Counted from the first letter of the stretch, positions 10,061 to 19,007 are shown. The stretch is 64,000 nt of DNA from an uncultured Burkholderiales bacterium (GCA_903832625.1 CAILCI010000088.1:1-64000); one strand, 5' to 3'. Numbers and translations are program-made. Notes: generated by a model not told the origin, from the sequence alone.

Positions 10061-11286
10061 GTTCAACCGTCTTGCCAAAGCGCGGCGCTGTGATTGTGTT
10101 TTTGGTATTTGCGTTTGCTTATTTTTTATCGACGCTGTTGCGGGCAATTACCGCTACCTTGTCGCCCATTTTGAGCACCGAATTTGCCTTGCAAGCACGC
10201 GATTTGGGCTTGCTCGCCGGTGGTTATTTCTTGGGCTTTTCGCTCACCCAAATGCCGATGGGACACTGGTTGGATGGGCATGGTCCCAAACGCGTGGTGT
10301 TGAGTTTTTTGGGCGTTGCGGTGTTGGGTTGTGTGGCATTTTCTTTGGCGAGCGACTTCAATGGGTTGTTGATGGCGCGGGTCTTGATTGGCGTGGGGGT
10401 TAGCGCCTGTTTGATGGCGCCGCTCACCGGTTATAGACGCTGGTTAAACGTGCAGGTACAGCAGCGTGCCAACTCGTGGATGTTGATGACCGGCTCACTG
10501 GGCATGTTGGCTTCTACCTTGCCCGTTCAGTGGTTGCTGCCCGTGATGGGTTGGCGCTGGATGTTTGTCGGGATTGCCGCATTGCTGGTGTTGGCGCTGG
10601 GCTTGGTGTGGTTGTTGGTGCCGGCATGGCAGCGCCCACCCGAGATCGCAAGCGACGCCCCCAAAGAGGGCATTCTTCGCAGCTACGAGCAGATTTGGAG
10701 AAATCCCTATTTCCGCAGCCTGGTGCCGATGGGTTTTTTCAATTACGGGGGCTTGGTCGCCATGCAAACCCTGTGGGCGGGGCCGTGGATGGTCAAAGTC
10801 GCGGGCTACAGCCCTGCGCAAGCTGCGGGGGGCTTGTTTGCCATCAATGTGACTATGCTGGTGGTGTATTGGCTCTGGGGCTTTGTCACCCCGAAGTTGT
10901 TTGCGCGCGGTTGGAGCGCCAATCAACTCATGACTTGGGGTGTGCCAACCAGCTTGTTGGTGATGCTGGCTTTGGTGGTGCAAGGTGCTGACGCTGGGGC
11001 GGTCTACTGGACTCTTTTTTGTGTGACCAGCTCTTTTGTGGCCCTGGCGCAACCTGCGGTTGGCTTGGCGTTTGAGTCCAAGCTGGCGGGGCGTGCTTTG
11101 TCGGGCTACAACTTGGTCTTGTTTTTGGGCGTATTTTGCGTTCAATGGGGTGTGGGGCTGTTGATTGACGGCTTCAAAGCCCAAGGCGTGAGCGAGGTAG
11201 ACGCATTTCGCTGCGCGATGGCGGTTTTTACGGCTTGCTGTGGTTTTTCGTACGCATACTTTTTGCGACACAACTCAGAGCGTTGA
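10057..11286 (+). CDS. MFS transporter
   Basis: 409-residue inner-membrane transporter of the major facilitator superfamily. About twelve hydrophobic segments are visible. The cytoplasmic loop after helix 2 (MGHWLDGHGPKRVV) corresponds to the MFS signature GxLaDrxGrkr. Its ATG overlaps the stop of the upstream lipoprotein gene. The substrate cannot be predicted from the sequence. The general layout resembles the nitrate/nitrite and organic-anion branches. Confidence 0.88.
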   Translation: MSSTVLPKRGAVIVFLVFAFAYFLSTLLRAITATLSPILSTEFALQARDLGLLAGGYFLGFSLTQMPMGHWLDGHGPKRVVLSFLGVAVLGCVAFSLASDFNGLLMARVLIGVGVSACLMAPLTGYRRWLNVQVQQRANSWMLMTGSLGMLASTLPVQWLLPVMGWRWMFVGIAALLVLALGLVWLLVPAWQRPPEIASDAPKEGILRSYEQIWRNPYFRSLVPMGFFNYGGLVAMQTLWAGPWMVKVAGYSPAQAAGGLFAINVTMLVVYWLWGFVTPKLFARGWSANQLMTWGVPTSLLVMLALVVQGADAGAVYWTLFCVTSSFVALAQPAVGLAFESKLAGRALSGYNLVLFLGVFCVQWGVGLLIDGFKAQGVSEVDAFRCAMAVFTACCGFSYAYFLRHNSER

Positions 11287-11316
11287 TAATCAGCAACTTG
11301 CGCTTTTTATTTTTTC

Positions 11317-11763
11317 ATGAGCAACTGCATTTTTATCATCGCCCACGCACCGCTTGCCCAAGCATTGCGAGACTGTGCCATGCACGTTTATCCAGAGTGT
11401 GCTGAGTCTGTGATCGCTCTGGATGTGCAGGCACAGGCACAGCCTGAAGACACGCTGGATGCCGCAAAAAAAGCGTTGCAAAACATGCCTGCCGAAGGCT
11501 TGTTGGTGCTGACCGACATATTTGGTGCAACGCCCGCCAATGTGGCGCAAAAACTGGTTTCTGGCAGCAACGCCAAGCTCATTGCAGGTGTTAATTTGCC
11601 CATGTTGTTTCGTAGCGTGTGCTATCGAAACGAACCCTTAGACACTTTGGCTGCTAGAGCCATGGCAGGAGGCACGCAAGGCGTCATGCAAGTGGCCTTG
11701 TCTGCCCCACAAAATCAACAACGTCGACACAATGATCAAAAACACACTGACCATCAGCAATAA
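11317..11763 (+). CDS. PTS EIIA component, mannose family
   Basis: 148-residue EIIA(Man)-type phosphocarrier. The phosphorylatable histidine is His10 in CIFIIAHAPLAQAL, and TDIFGATPANVAQKL is the family signature loop. It overlaps ptsH by 32 bases, and ptsI follows, giving EIIA-HPr-EI. No EIIB or EIIC sugar permease lies in the window. In betaproteobacteria such permease-less sets are thought to be regulatory or to serve a distant permease. There is no obvious Shine-Dalgarno before the ATG. The last ~15 residues (Gln/His-rich) are poorly conserved-looking. Confidence 0.92.
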   Translation: MSNCIFIIAHAPLAQALRDCAMHVYPECAESVIALDVQAQAQPEDTLDAAKKALQNMPAEGLLVLTDIFGATPANVAQKLVSGSNAKLIAGVNLPMLFRSVCYRNEPLDTLAARAMAGGTQGVMQVALSAPQNQQRRHNDQKHTDHQQ

Positions 11764-12001
11764 ATTGGGCTTGCACGCCCGCGCATCGGCCAAGCTCACC
11801 AAATTGGCGGGCAGTTTTCCTTGCGAGGTTTGGCTTAGCAAAGGTGATCGCCGCGTGAATGCCAAAAGCATCATGGGTGTGATGATGTTGGCTGCCGGCA
11901 TTGGCAGCGTGGTCGAGTTAGAGACCGTAGGTGACCAAGAGCAAGCGGCCATGGATGCTTTGGTGGCCTTGATCAATGACAAGTTTGGCGAAGGCGAATA
12001 A
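11732..12001 (+). CDS. ptsH: Phosphocarrier protein HPr
   Basis: 89-residue cytoplasmic phosphocarrier between EI and EIIA. The active-site histidine is His15 in GLHARAS. Ser46 in KSIMGV corresponds to the HPr kinase site, so regulation by an HPrK-type kinase is possible. It begins inside the EIIA coding region and is followed 12 bases later by ptsI. Length and motifs are standard. Confidence 0.96.
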   Translation: MIKNTLTISNKLGLHARASAKLTKLAGSFPCEVWLSKGDRRVNAKSIMGVMMLAAGIGSVVELETVGDQEQAAMDALVALINDKFGEGE

Positions 12002-12013
12002 AGGACTCAACGC

Positions 12014-13771
12014 ATGACATTTGCGATTCACGGATTGGCGGTGGCAAGAGGCATAGCAATTGGCCGTGCTGTCTTGGTCGCGTCAAGCCGTGTCGATGTT
12101 GCGCATTATTTTGTCACCCCCGAACAAATACCAGCCGAACTCGAGCGCCTCACCAAAGCCCGTGAAGCCGTACAACAAGAGCTGCAAGCCCTGCATGACA
12201 ACTTGCCCAAAGATGCACCGCCTGAGCTGTCGGCGATTTTGGAAGTGCACTTGATGATGGTGCAAGACACCATGCTCGCCGATGGTGTGGCCAGCTGGGT
12301 GTCGGACCGTTTGTACAACGCTGAATGGGCGCTAACCTCGCAGCTAGACGTCGTGGCGCGTCAGTTCGACGAAATGGATGACCCGTATTTGCGTGAGCGC
12401 AAAGGTGATTTGGAGCAAGTGGTGGAGCGTTTGCTGCGCTACATCAAGGGCGAGGTGCAAACTGTCTCGACCACACCCAAACGCATCAGCGCGACCAAGC
12501 AACAAGATTTGCAATTAGAAGACGCCATGGATGTGCCGCTGGTTTTGGTAGCGCACGACTTATCGCCTGCCGATATGTTGCAGTTCAAGAAAAGCGTGTT
12601 CACTGGCTTTATCACCGACGTGGGCGGTAAAACTTCGCACACGGCCATCGTGGCGCGCAGCTTAGATATTCCAGCCGTGGTGGGTGCGCGCTCAGCCAGC
12701 CAATTGGTGCGCCAAGATGATTGGATCATCATCGATGGCGACGCGGGCGTTGTGATTGTCAATCCATCGCCCATCATCTTGGCTGAATACAGTTTCAAAC
12801 AACGCCAGGCTGAATTGGAGCGGGAGCGGCTTTCACGTTTGCGGCATACGCCATCGGTCACTTTGGACAACCAACGGGTCGAGCTGCTGGCCAACATTGA
12901 AATGCCAGAAGACGCACCCCAAGCATTGGATGTAGGGGCGGTCGGCGTGGGTTTGTTTCGCAGTGAATTTTTGTTCATGGGACGCGAAGGTGCGCTACCC
13001 GACGAAGAAGAACAATTCGCGGCTTACCGACGCGCTGTAGAGGGCATGAAAGGCTTGCCGGTCACCATTCGAACCGTGGACATTGGTGCGGATAAACCAC
13101 TGGACCGTACGCCAAAAGACGAAGCGCATTTAAATCCTGCCCTCGGTTTGCGCGCCATTCGTTGGAGCTTGGCTGACCCAGCCATGTTCTTGACCCAGTT
13201 GCGGGCGATTTTGCGAGCTGCAGCGCATGGACAAGTCAATTTACTCATCCCCATGCTGGCGCACAAATCGGAAATTGAGCAAACCATCGCCTTGCTCAAC
13301 CAAGCGCGCGTCCAACTAGATGCACGTGGCGTTCCGTTTGGGCCGCTCAAAATTGGCGCAATGATTGAAATCCCAGCCGCAGCCATCAGCGCCAAGATGT
13401 TTTTGCGCTATTTTGATTTTTTGTCGATTGGCACCAACGACTTGATTCAATACACATTAGCCATTGACCGAGCAGACGAATCGGTGGCGCATTTGTACGA
13501 TCCTTTGCACCCCGCCGTGCTGCGCTTGGTGGCAGACACGATTGCTGAAGCCAAGGCTCAAAACAAAAGCGTGTGTGTTTGCGGCGAGATGGCGGGCGAC
13601 CCCAGCTTGACGCGCTTGTTATTGGGCTTGGGGTTGCGCAGTTTTTCCATGCACCCAACCCAAATTTTGGCGGTCAAGCAAGAGGTGCTGCGAGCAGATG
13701 CTTCGCGCCTGGCTATTTGGGCGCAAGAGGTGGTTCAAAGTGATGAGCCCGCCTTGTTGATGGGCGCCTAG
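12014..13771 (+). CDS. ptsI: PTS enzyme I (phosphoenolpyruvate-protein phosphotransferase)
   Basis: 585-residue cytoplasmic enzyme that takes phosphate from PEP and passes it to HPr. The phospho-histidine is His209 in GGKTSHTAIVARS. The PEP-binding C-terminal barrel carries LFRSEFLFM, IEIPAAA, SIGTNDLIQYT and the catalytic cysteine in CVCGEMAGD. Its length is close to the usual ~570. It is the last clear member of the EIIA-ptsH-ptsI unit. Confidence 0.97.
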   Translation: MTFAIHGLAVARGIAIGRAVLVASSRVDVAHYFVTPEQIPAELERLTKAREAVQQELQALHDNLPKDAPPELSAILEVHLMMVQDTMLADGVASWVSDRLYNAEWALTSQLDVVARQFDEMDDPYLRERKGDLEQVVERLLRYIKGEVQTVSTTPKRISATKQQDLQLEDAMDVPLVLVAHDLSPADMLQFKKSVFTGFITDVGGKTSHTAIVARSLDIPAVVGARSASQLVRQDDWIIIDGDAGVVIVNPSPIILAEYSFKQRQAELERERLSRLRHTPSVTLDNQRVELLANIEMPEDAPQALDVGAVGVGLFRSEFLFMGREGALPDEEEQFAAYRRAVEGMKGLPVTIRTVDIGADKPLDRTPKDEAHLNPALGLRAIRWSLADPAMFLTQLRAILRAAAHGQVNLLIPMLAHKSEIEQTIALLNQARVQLDARGVPFGPLKIGAMIEIPAAAISAKMFLRYFDFLSIGTNDLIQYTLAIDRADESVAHLYDPLHPAVLRLVADTIAEAKAQNKSVCVCGEMAGDPSLTRLLLGLGLRSFSMHPTQILAVKQEVLRADASRLAIWAQEVVQSDEPALLMGA

Positions 13772-13797
13772 GCTCAACCCAGACTCGCGCGATCAAG

Positions 13798-14955
13798 ATG
13801 CAGATTCGATGGCTTGAGCGCCAATTGCAGCCAATTCAGGCCACCCGAGAGTTGGACGATTTGCTGCCCCACCAACTCAGCGCGGTGCAAGCCACCATCG
13901 AACAAGAAGAAGATGTGGGACGCAAATTCATGCGCATGTTCTTTGTGTTTCAGACCATGAGCATGGATGATTTTGCGCTGGAGGTGCAGCAAAAAGCCTT
14001 TGAGTTTGAGCGCTGTTATCGGCTGCTTGCGCCCCAAAATCCGAAGCTGCGCGTGCTGGCCTTGATGGGGCCGGGCACCATGCCAGACAACGCACCGCTG
14101 GACTATGTGTTGTTTGGACAAAATATCCAACTCGATGTGTTTTACTTCGATGCAAACACGCACGGCACGATTGAAGTCCCTGAGCACGACGTTGCAATTT
14201 TGGCATTGGGTGAATCTGAGAAAAACAACCCCGTCCTGCAAGTGATCGAGGGCTACCGCCTTATATGGCCGCGGCCTTTCTTCAACCATTCAGCTGGCGT
14301 TATTCGGTGTGCTCGGCATCACTTGTATGCGCACTTTGCGCACAGTGCCCATGTGTGGGTGCCACGCACTCAAAAGCTGGATGCAGCGCAGATCAGGCAA
14401 GCGGCTTTCCCTTTTCTTATTCGGCCACTAGACACCCATGCGGGGGAGGGATTTTTCAAAATTGATGCGCCACACGAATTGGACGCGTTTTTCGCAAAGC
14501 ATGAAGCGCCGACCTACTACCACTCAGAATTTGTGGACTACAGCTTGAGCGATGGGCTATTTCGCAAAATTCGCGTTGCTTTGATTGGCAAGCAACCGTA
14601 TGTGTGCCACTACGCCATCGATGACACTTGGATGGTGCATTACCAAGCCGCGCACATGGAGCTCAGCGAGCACAAAAGAGCAGAAGAAGCCCTGTTTATG
14701 CAGAGCTTTCAAATCGAGTTTGCAAGCCAACATGCCAAGGCTTTTGCAGAAATAGCGCAAACGCTGGACTTGGACTATGTGGTGCTAGATTGCGCACTCG
14801 CCCCTGATGGACGGTTGCTTGTGTTTGAGGCCGACAACCGTGGATGGATTCACGACACTGACCCCGTTGACATTTTTCCCTACAAAAAACCCGTGATGGC
14901 GCAGGCATTTGAGGCATTCACGCAAATGCTGCAAGCAAAGTCCAAAGCTGCTTAA
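13798..14955 (+). CDS. ATP-grasp-like protein of unknown substrate
   Basis: 385 residues. The C-terminal half (about 190-375) reads like an ATP-grasp fold: PFLIRPLDTHAGEGFFKI, a central YHSEFVDYS, and LDYVVLDCALAPDGRLLVFEADNRG, where FEADNR (343-348) matches the metal-binding end of ATP-grasp ligases. The N-terminal part (1-180) is unlike common ligases. It lies 26 bases after ptsI and before an epimerase gene on the same strand. A ligase or carboxylate-amine activity is a family-level inference. Substrate and pathway are unknown. Confidence 0.6.
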   Translation: MQIRWLERQLQPIQATRELDDLLPHQLSAVQATIEQEEDVGRKFMRMFFVFQTMSMDDFALEVQQKAFEFERCYRLLAPQNPKLRVLALMGPGTMPDNAPLDYVLFGQNIQLDVFYFDANTHGTIEVPEHDVAILALGESEKNNPVLQVIEGYRLIWPRPFFNHSAGVIRCARHHLYAHFAHSAHVWVPRTQKLDAAQIRQAAFPFLIRPLDTHAGEGFFKIDAPHELDAFFAKHEAPTYYHSEFVDYSLSDGLFRKIRVALIGKQPYVCHYAIDDTWMVHYQAAHMELSEHKRAEEALFMQSFQIEFASQHAKAFAEIAQTLDLDYVVLDCALAPDGRLLVFEADNRGWIHDTDPVDIFPYKKPVMAQAFEAFTQMLQAKSKAA

Positions 14956-15031
14956 ACCAAGGCTTTGCGACAAGGGGTGCCACAAACGCCACACTATGAT
15001 GCTGCATCTTGGCATGTGAACAGGTGGTCTT

Positions 15032-16222
15032 GTGAATTTTCCCGACTTTGTAAGCGCGCGTTTTTTGCAAGACCATGTGGATCACACCTTGGCTTTTTAC
15101 GAAAAATCTGCCTTCGACCCAGAGGGCGGATTTTTTCATTACCTGAGCGATGACGCCACGGTCTACAACCGCAGCCATCGCCATTTGGTGAGTGCCACGC
15201 GTTGGGTGTTCAACGCAAGCATGGCGCATGTGCACACGCGACGCGACCCCTATCTTGCTTGGACACGTCATGCGCTGGCGCATGTGGAGCGTTTTCGCAT
15301 GGCCGCTGGTGCGCAACAAGGTTTGTATGCGTGGACCTTGCAAAACGGGCAGATCGAGGACGCAACCGCGATGGCCTACGGGCAAGCCTTTGTGTTGCTG
15401 GCCAAAAGTCATGCCCATCGCGTGGGCGTGTGCTCGGCGCAAGATGTGGCGCAGGCGTTTGACCGCATGGACGATGCCTTTTATGAAAACGCCCACCGCG
15501 CCTATGCCGATGAAATCACCCCCCAAGGCGAGTTGATCGCGTACCGAGGCCAAAATGCCAACATGCACATGACCGAAGCATGCTTGGCCGCTTACGAATT
15601 CACCAGAGAACCACGTTATTTGCAACGCGCTTTGAGCCTGATCGAGCGTTTTGTGTTTGAACTCGCCGAACCCGAGCACGGCCTGATTTGGGAGCATTAC
15701 AGCCGCGATTGGACGCCCGACTGGCACTACAACCAAAACAACCCGGGCAACATCTTCAAGCCTTGGGGGTTTCAAACAGGCCATCAAACCGAGTGGGCAA
15801 AATTGCTGCTCATCGCCTACAGTCACGCGCCCGATGTGCGCTTTGTCGAGCGCGCTGCGCAACTGCACAACGCGGCCTTTGCGCATGGCTGGGACAAAAC
15901 CCACGGCGGCTTGATCTACGGTTTTGCACCAGACTTGACACCTTGCGACAGTGACAAGTATTTCTGGGTACAAGCCGAATCCTTCGCCAGCGCATGGCGT
16001 TTGTGGCGCATCACCCAAGACCCTACGTACTTGGCGCAGTACAAGCAACTATGGTCTTGGAGCTGGCAGCACTTGGTCGATCACCAACACGGCGCGTGGT
16101 TTCGCATCGTGTCAGCCGACGGCAGCAAACTAGAAACCACCAAGTCGCCAGCGGGCAAAGTGGATTACCACACGATGGGGGCTTGTTGGGATGTGATGGG
16201 GCAGATGACGCCCCGCTGTTGA
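15032..16222 (+). CDS. AGE-family sugar epimerase/isomerase
   Basis: 396-residue (alpha/alpha)6-barrel protein of the N-acylglucosamine 2-epimerase family, which also includes mannose isomerases and cellobiose 2-epimerase. Conserved blocks include FDPEGGFFHYLSDD, NMHMTEACLAAYEFT, FKPWGFQTGHQTEWAKLLL and the C-terminal KVDYHTMGACWDVMG, which carry the general acid/base histidines. The start is a GTG at 15032 with AGGTGG upstream. Its position after the PTS genes suggests sugar metabolism, perhaps mannose/fructose interconversion. This is not proven. Confidence 0.82.
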   Translation: MNFPDFVSARFLQDHVDHTLAFYEKSAFDPEGGFFHYLSDDATVYNRSHRHLVSATRWVFNASMAHVHTRRDPYLAWTRHALAHVERFRMAAGAQQGLYAWTLQNGQIEDATAMAYGQAFVLLAKSHAHRVGVCSAQDVAQAFDRMDDAFYENAHRAYADEITPQGELIAYRGQNANMHMTEACLAAYEFTREPRYLQRALSLIERFVFELAEPEHGLIWEHYSRDWTPDWHYNQNNPGNIFKPWGFQTGHQTEWAKLLLIAYSHAPDVRFVERAAQLHNAAFAHGWDKTHGGLIYGFAPDLTPCDSDKYFWVQAESFASAWRLWRITQDPTYLAQYKQLWSWSWQHLVDHQHGAWFRIVSADGSKLETTKSPAGKVDYHTMGACWDVMGQMTPRC

Positions 16223-16226
16223 TGCG

Positions 16227-16565
16227 TTAGGCCAAGGCGCGATGTTTGTTTCGAACCAGAGGTTTTGTCTTGGCCTTGAGCGCTTTATCCATTTGTGCCT
16301 GCATGATCTCTTGCAAGGCGCCCGGCACAAACTGCGTCAAGACTTCGCGCATGAGCGGTTGATACCCCACGCCTTGAAAATGGGCAATGAGTTTGTATTG
16401 TTCAATCAACGCGATGGGTAGACGAATTGAGATGGATTGAAGCTCCAAGGACTTGTCAAGGGCTTGCTCGTGTCGAGTCGCGGCAACGGCGACGTGTTCT
16501 GGACTTGCCCCAAGCTCTCGGGTGTCCCAAACTTGGGAATCGTCTTTGACTTTGATTTTTGTCAT
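16227..16565 (-). CDS. BrnA-like antitoxin (ribbon-helix-helix type)
   Basis: 112 residues from the ATG at 16565, which is preceded by AAAGGAAATCACA, a good Shine-Dalgarno. The C-terminal part SISIRLPIALIEQYKLIAHFQGVGYQPLMREVLTQFV looks like a ribbon-helix-helix DNA-binding domain followed by a BrnA-type tail. It lies immediately downstream of a small toxin-like gene on the same strand (toxin first, as in brnTA). It probably neutralises the toxin and represses the pair. The assignment rests on order, size and fold pattern. Confidence 0.72.
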   Translation of the reverse strand: MTKIKVKDDSQVWDTRELGASPEHVAVAATRHEQALDKSLELQSISIRLPIALIEQYKLIAHFQGVGYQPLMREVLTQFVPGALQEIMQAQMDKALKAKTKPLVRNKHRALA

Positions 16566-16584
16566 GTTGTGATTTCCTTTCTTG

Positions 16585-16884
16585 TCAGTCTGCATTGCCG
16601 TGCTTTGTGTAGATGCTGATTTCTGCCGCATTGGGCTCAAAGGCAGACTTGAGAATGATGTCACTCCCTATTTGTATATACACAATTTTAAGCAATCTAA
16701 AGGCGTTCGTGTAGGACAAAAACCACAAAGTAGGTGGGTCTGTGAGATGTTGTTCGCGTTTATCTTGAAGCAGTCTTCCGCTTCGGTTGATGAAACAGTT
16801 CTCTACTTCTTGTTTGCTTACATGGTGTTTTTTGCCAATCTTTTCAAGAACTTTAGCGCTGATTTTCAAATGATTCATGTCCAA
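16585..16884 (-). CDS. BrnT-like toxin
   Basis: 99 residues. The pattern HHVSKQEVENCFINRSGRLLQDKREQHLTDPPTLWFLSYTNAFRLLKIVYI matches a small family often mislabelled ADP-ribosyl-(dinitrogen reductase) hydrolase. I take it to be a BrnT/RelE-fold RNase relative because its partner gene is BrnA-like. Conserved Arg, Glu, His and Asp in REQHLTDPP are candidate active-site residues. The start could be Met1 or Met3. The gene is AT-richer than its neighbours, which fits a mobile toxin-antitoxin module. Confidence 0.68.
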   Translation of the reverse strand: MDMNHLKISAKVLEKIGKKHHVSKQEVENCFINRSGRLLQDKREQHLTDPPTLWFLSYTNAFRLLKIVYIQIGSDIILKSAFEPNAAEISIYTKHGNAD

Positions 16885-16952
16885 ACTCGAAGCTCATGAA
16901 CCGAGGGTAACGGTTGGCGTATTGAGGTTAGATCAGTGAGAGTAAAGTATTT

Positions 16953-16962
16953 TGTATATACA
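16953..16962. repeat. Perfect palindrome upstream of the BrnT-like gene (second copy at 16673)
   Basis: TGTATATACA at 16953-16962 is a perfect 10-bp palindrome about 70 bases upstream of the toxin start. An identical copy lies inside the toxin gene at 16673-16682, 280 bases away. Both copies have a T before them (TTGTATATACA). They could be paired operator sites for the antitoxin, or the outer one may simply be an AT-rich promoter element. Confidence 0.4.
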
Positions 16963-16965
16963 TCA

Positions 16966-17607
16966 TTAAGGAGGTTCAGGGTACAGCATTGCCGCTTGAT
17001 AAGACGACAACAACGAAGGCTGAGCTGCCGCATGACCACGCTCCACCAACTCAGCCCATTCGGCAGTTCCCATCACCGCAGCAAACCGCGATTGCAAGAC
17101 GATGCATGAGGCTTCGTGCATGGCTTTGGCTGGAAGCAAACCCATGCTGTTTTGATAGGACACCGCGCCAGCGGCATCGTGCAAATACTCGACGCGCCAG
17201 CCCGCATGTGCTGCGTGTCGAATGGTGGATTCATTGCAGTTTTGCGACATGTAGCCTGCAACCACCAAAGTGTCGATGTCACTGTCTTTTAGCCAAGCCC
17301 CAAGCCCCGTACCCGCCAAGGCCGAGGGCCTTGTTTTTTGCACCAACAAAGCAGGCGTGAGATTGGCCACCATGGGTAAAAGCTTCCAGCCATGGCTGCC
17401 TTGCGCAAAAATCGGCGCGTCTTTGGCAGCCATTTGTTGCACAACGACGATGGGAATGTCGTGTGCTTGCGCCACAGCAATGGCTTGGGCCAAGTTGGGC
17501 AGCGACACATTGAGCGACGGGTACTCAATGGGCAGCTTGCCCGTTACGTATTCGTTTTGCACATCGATCAAGAGCAAAGCGCGTCGGGGCGAGGTCTTGG
17601 GCTTCAT
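16966..17607 (-). CDS. Isochorismatase-family cysteine hydrolase
   Basis: 213 residues. ALLLIDVQNEY contains the catalytic Asp (Asp15), and the nucleophile region is GYMSQNCNESTIRHAAHAG with the conserved Cys. Family members hydrolyse isochorismate, nicotinamide, N-carbamoyl amines or similar amides. The exact substrate is not identifiable. Its ATG overlaps the stop of the tautomerase gene (ATGA), so the two form a unit transcribed away from a LysR gene. Confidence 0.88.
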   Translation of the reverse strand: MKPKTSPRRALLLIDVQNEYVTGKLPIEYPSLNVSLPNLAQAIAVAQAHDIPIVVVQQMAAKDAPIFAQGSHGWKLLPMVANLTPALLVQKTRPSALAGTGLGAWLKDSDIDTLVVAGYMSQNCNESTIRHAAHAGWRVEYLHDAAGAVSYQNSMGLLPAKAMHEASCIVLQSRFAAVMGTAEWAELVERGHAAAQPSLLSSYQAAMLYPEPP

Positions 17608-17996
17608 GCGTGTTGATACCTGTACTCTTGCGTCAATCCGCCATAACCGTAGGCCGCAGCGCGGACATCTTCGACATAGATGTAACTTTCTGGGTGCAAG
17701 TCGCCCAAGATGTCTGCAAAACTTTTGAAAACGGCTTGGATGTAAGCGGCTTTTTCGTCTTTGGTGTTGGTTTCATCGGTTACTTTGATGTCCATGTAAA
17801 CGCTGGATTGGTTGTGCGCCAGCAGCGTTTGTCCGCCTACAAACCAATGTTCAGGGTCTATGTAGTTGATGGTGATGGCTGTGAGCTCGGGCTTTTTGTG
17901 CAAGATGTCTTGCGTGTGGTGAGACAACATGTGCGCAATGGTTTGGCTGCGCTCGGGCGAGGCTTTGCCGCTGACTTTGACGTTGAGGATGGGCAT
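17604..17996 (-). CDS. Tautomerase-superfamily protein
   Basis: 130 residues. It starts MPILNVKVSGK, so removal of Met would expose the catalytic Pro1 of the 4-oxalocrotonate tautomerase superfamily. At about twice the 4-OT length it resembles the fused or MIF/cis-CaaD-like forms. It is coupled to the downstream isochorismatase and divergent from a LysR regulator 117 bases away, which probably controls both. Confidence 0.8.
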   Translation of the reverse strand: MPILNVKVSGKASPERSQTIAHMLSHHTQDILHKKPELTAITINYIDPEHWFVGGQTLLAHNQSSVYMDIKVTDETNTKDEKAAYIQAVFKSFADILGDLHPESYIYVEDVRAAAYGYGGLTQEYRYQHA

Positions 17997-18113
17997 AAAA
18001 CTCCTAAGTGATTGAACGTTGGAGTGAACTTTAATGAGGTTAGCAAGTTCTGGAAATGGCCTTTAAAGCAAATCGGTATTTCATAAAATGCAAAACAAGC
18101 CTAATATCTCGGC

Positions 18114-18998
18114 ATGAACCTGCAACTCGATGATTTACGATTTTTTGTGCGTGTGGCCGAACTTGGCACCTTGTCCGCTGCGGCCAGAGAGCGTGATGTG
18201 CCAGTGAGCCAAGTCACGCGAGCGCTCAAACGCTTAGAGGCGCTTTGCGCTGTGCGTTTGGTGCACCGCAGCACACACGGCTTGAGTCTGACCGATGAGG
18301 GCGATACGTTTTTGACTTATTGCCGACAAACCCTAGAAAACACGGAGGCTTTGGGCGTTGAACTCACGGGCAAACTCAACAGTCCCAGCGGTTGGGTGCG
18401 CGTGGGCGCGAGCCCGTCCATCGCGCAGTCGCTCATCGTGCCCAGCATGGTGGCATTGCGCGAAAAGTATCCGGCCTTGCACTTGGACATCGTGGCCGAT
18501 GACCGCGTGTCAGACATGGCGCGCGAGGGCATAGACATAGCCATTCGCACCGGCAGCGTGCAAAGCGATTTGTTGGTGGCGCGGCAAATTGGCACTGCCA
18601 GCCGATCGTTGTATGCAGCACCAAGTTACCTGAAACAACACGGTACACCGCAGCATCCGAGAGATTTGCAAGACCACCATTTGATCGCCAACAGCCGTGC
18701 AGCCAGCATGAATCGTTGGCAACGTGCTGATGAAAAAAATGTGCTCGAAGTCAAAGGCCAAGCGCGTTCAGACAACTCTGCTGTTTTGCTGAGCATGACG
18801 GTTCACGGCGTGGGCATCAGCCGCATCACCGACATCGTGGCGCGACCTTTTGTGCAAAGCGGCGCTCTGGTGGCTGTGCTGCAAAACCATTTCGCTCAAG
18901 ACGCTGTGCCCATCTATGGCGTCATGCTTCAAGAGCGCCATCGTTTGCCCAAAGTGAGGGCTTGCTTAGACTTTTGGCAGACTTGGTTGGCGGCCTAA
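18114..18998 (+). CDS. LysR-family transcriptional regulator
   Basis: 294 residues. The N-terminal winged helix-turn-helix reads LDDLRFFVRVAELGTLSAAARERDVPVSQVTRALKRLE, with an effector-binding domain from about residue 90. The sequence resembles the CrgA/DsdC-like subgroup that controls adjacent divergent genes. An AT-rich imperfect dyad (ATTTCATAAAAT at 18078-18089) in the intergenic region may be part of its promoter or operator. The likely targets are the tautomerase-isochorismatase pair. The effector is unknown. Confidence 0.9.
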   Translation: MNLQLDDLRFFVRVAELGTLSAAARERDVPVSQVTRALKRLEALCAVRLVHRSTHGLSLTDEGDTFLTYCRQTLENTEALGVELTGKLNSPSGWVRVGASPSIAQSLIVPSMVALREKYPALHLDIVADDRVSDMAREGIDIAIRTGSVQSDLLVARQIGTASRSLYAAPSYLKQHGTPQHPRDLQDHHLIANSRAASMNRWQRADEKNVLEVKGQARSDNSAVLLSMTVHGVGISRITDIVARPFVQSGALVAVLQNHFAQDAVPIYGVMLQERHRLPKVRACLDFWQTWLAA

Positions 18999-19007
18999 GC
19001 CACTCCC

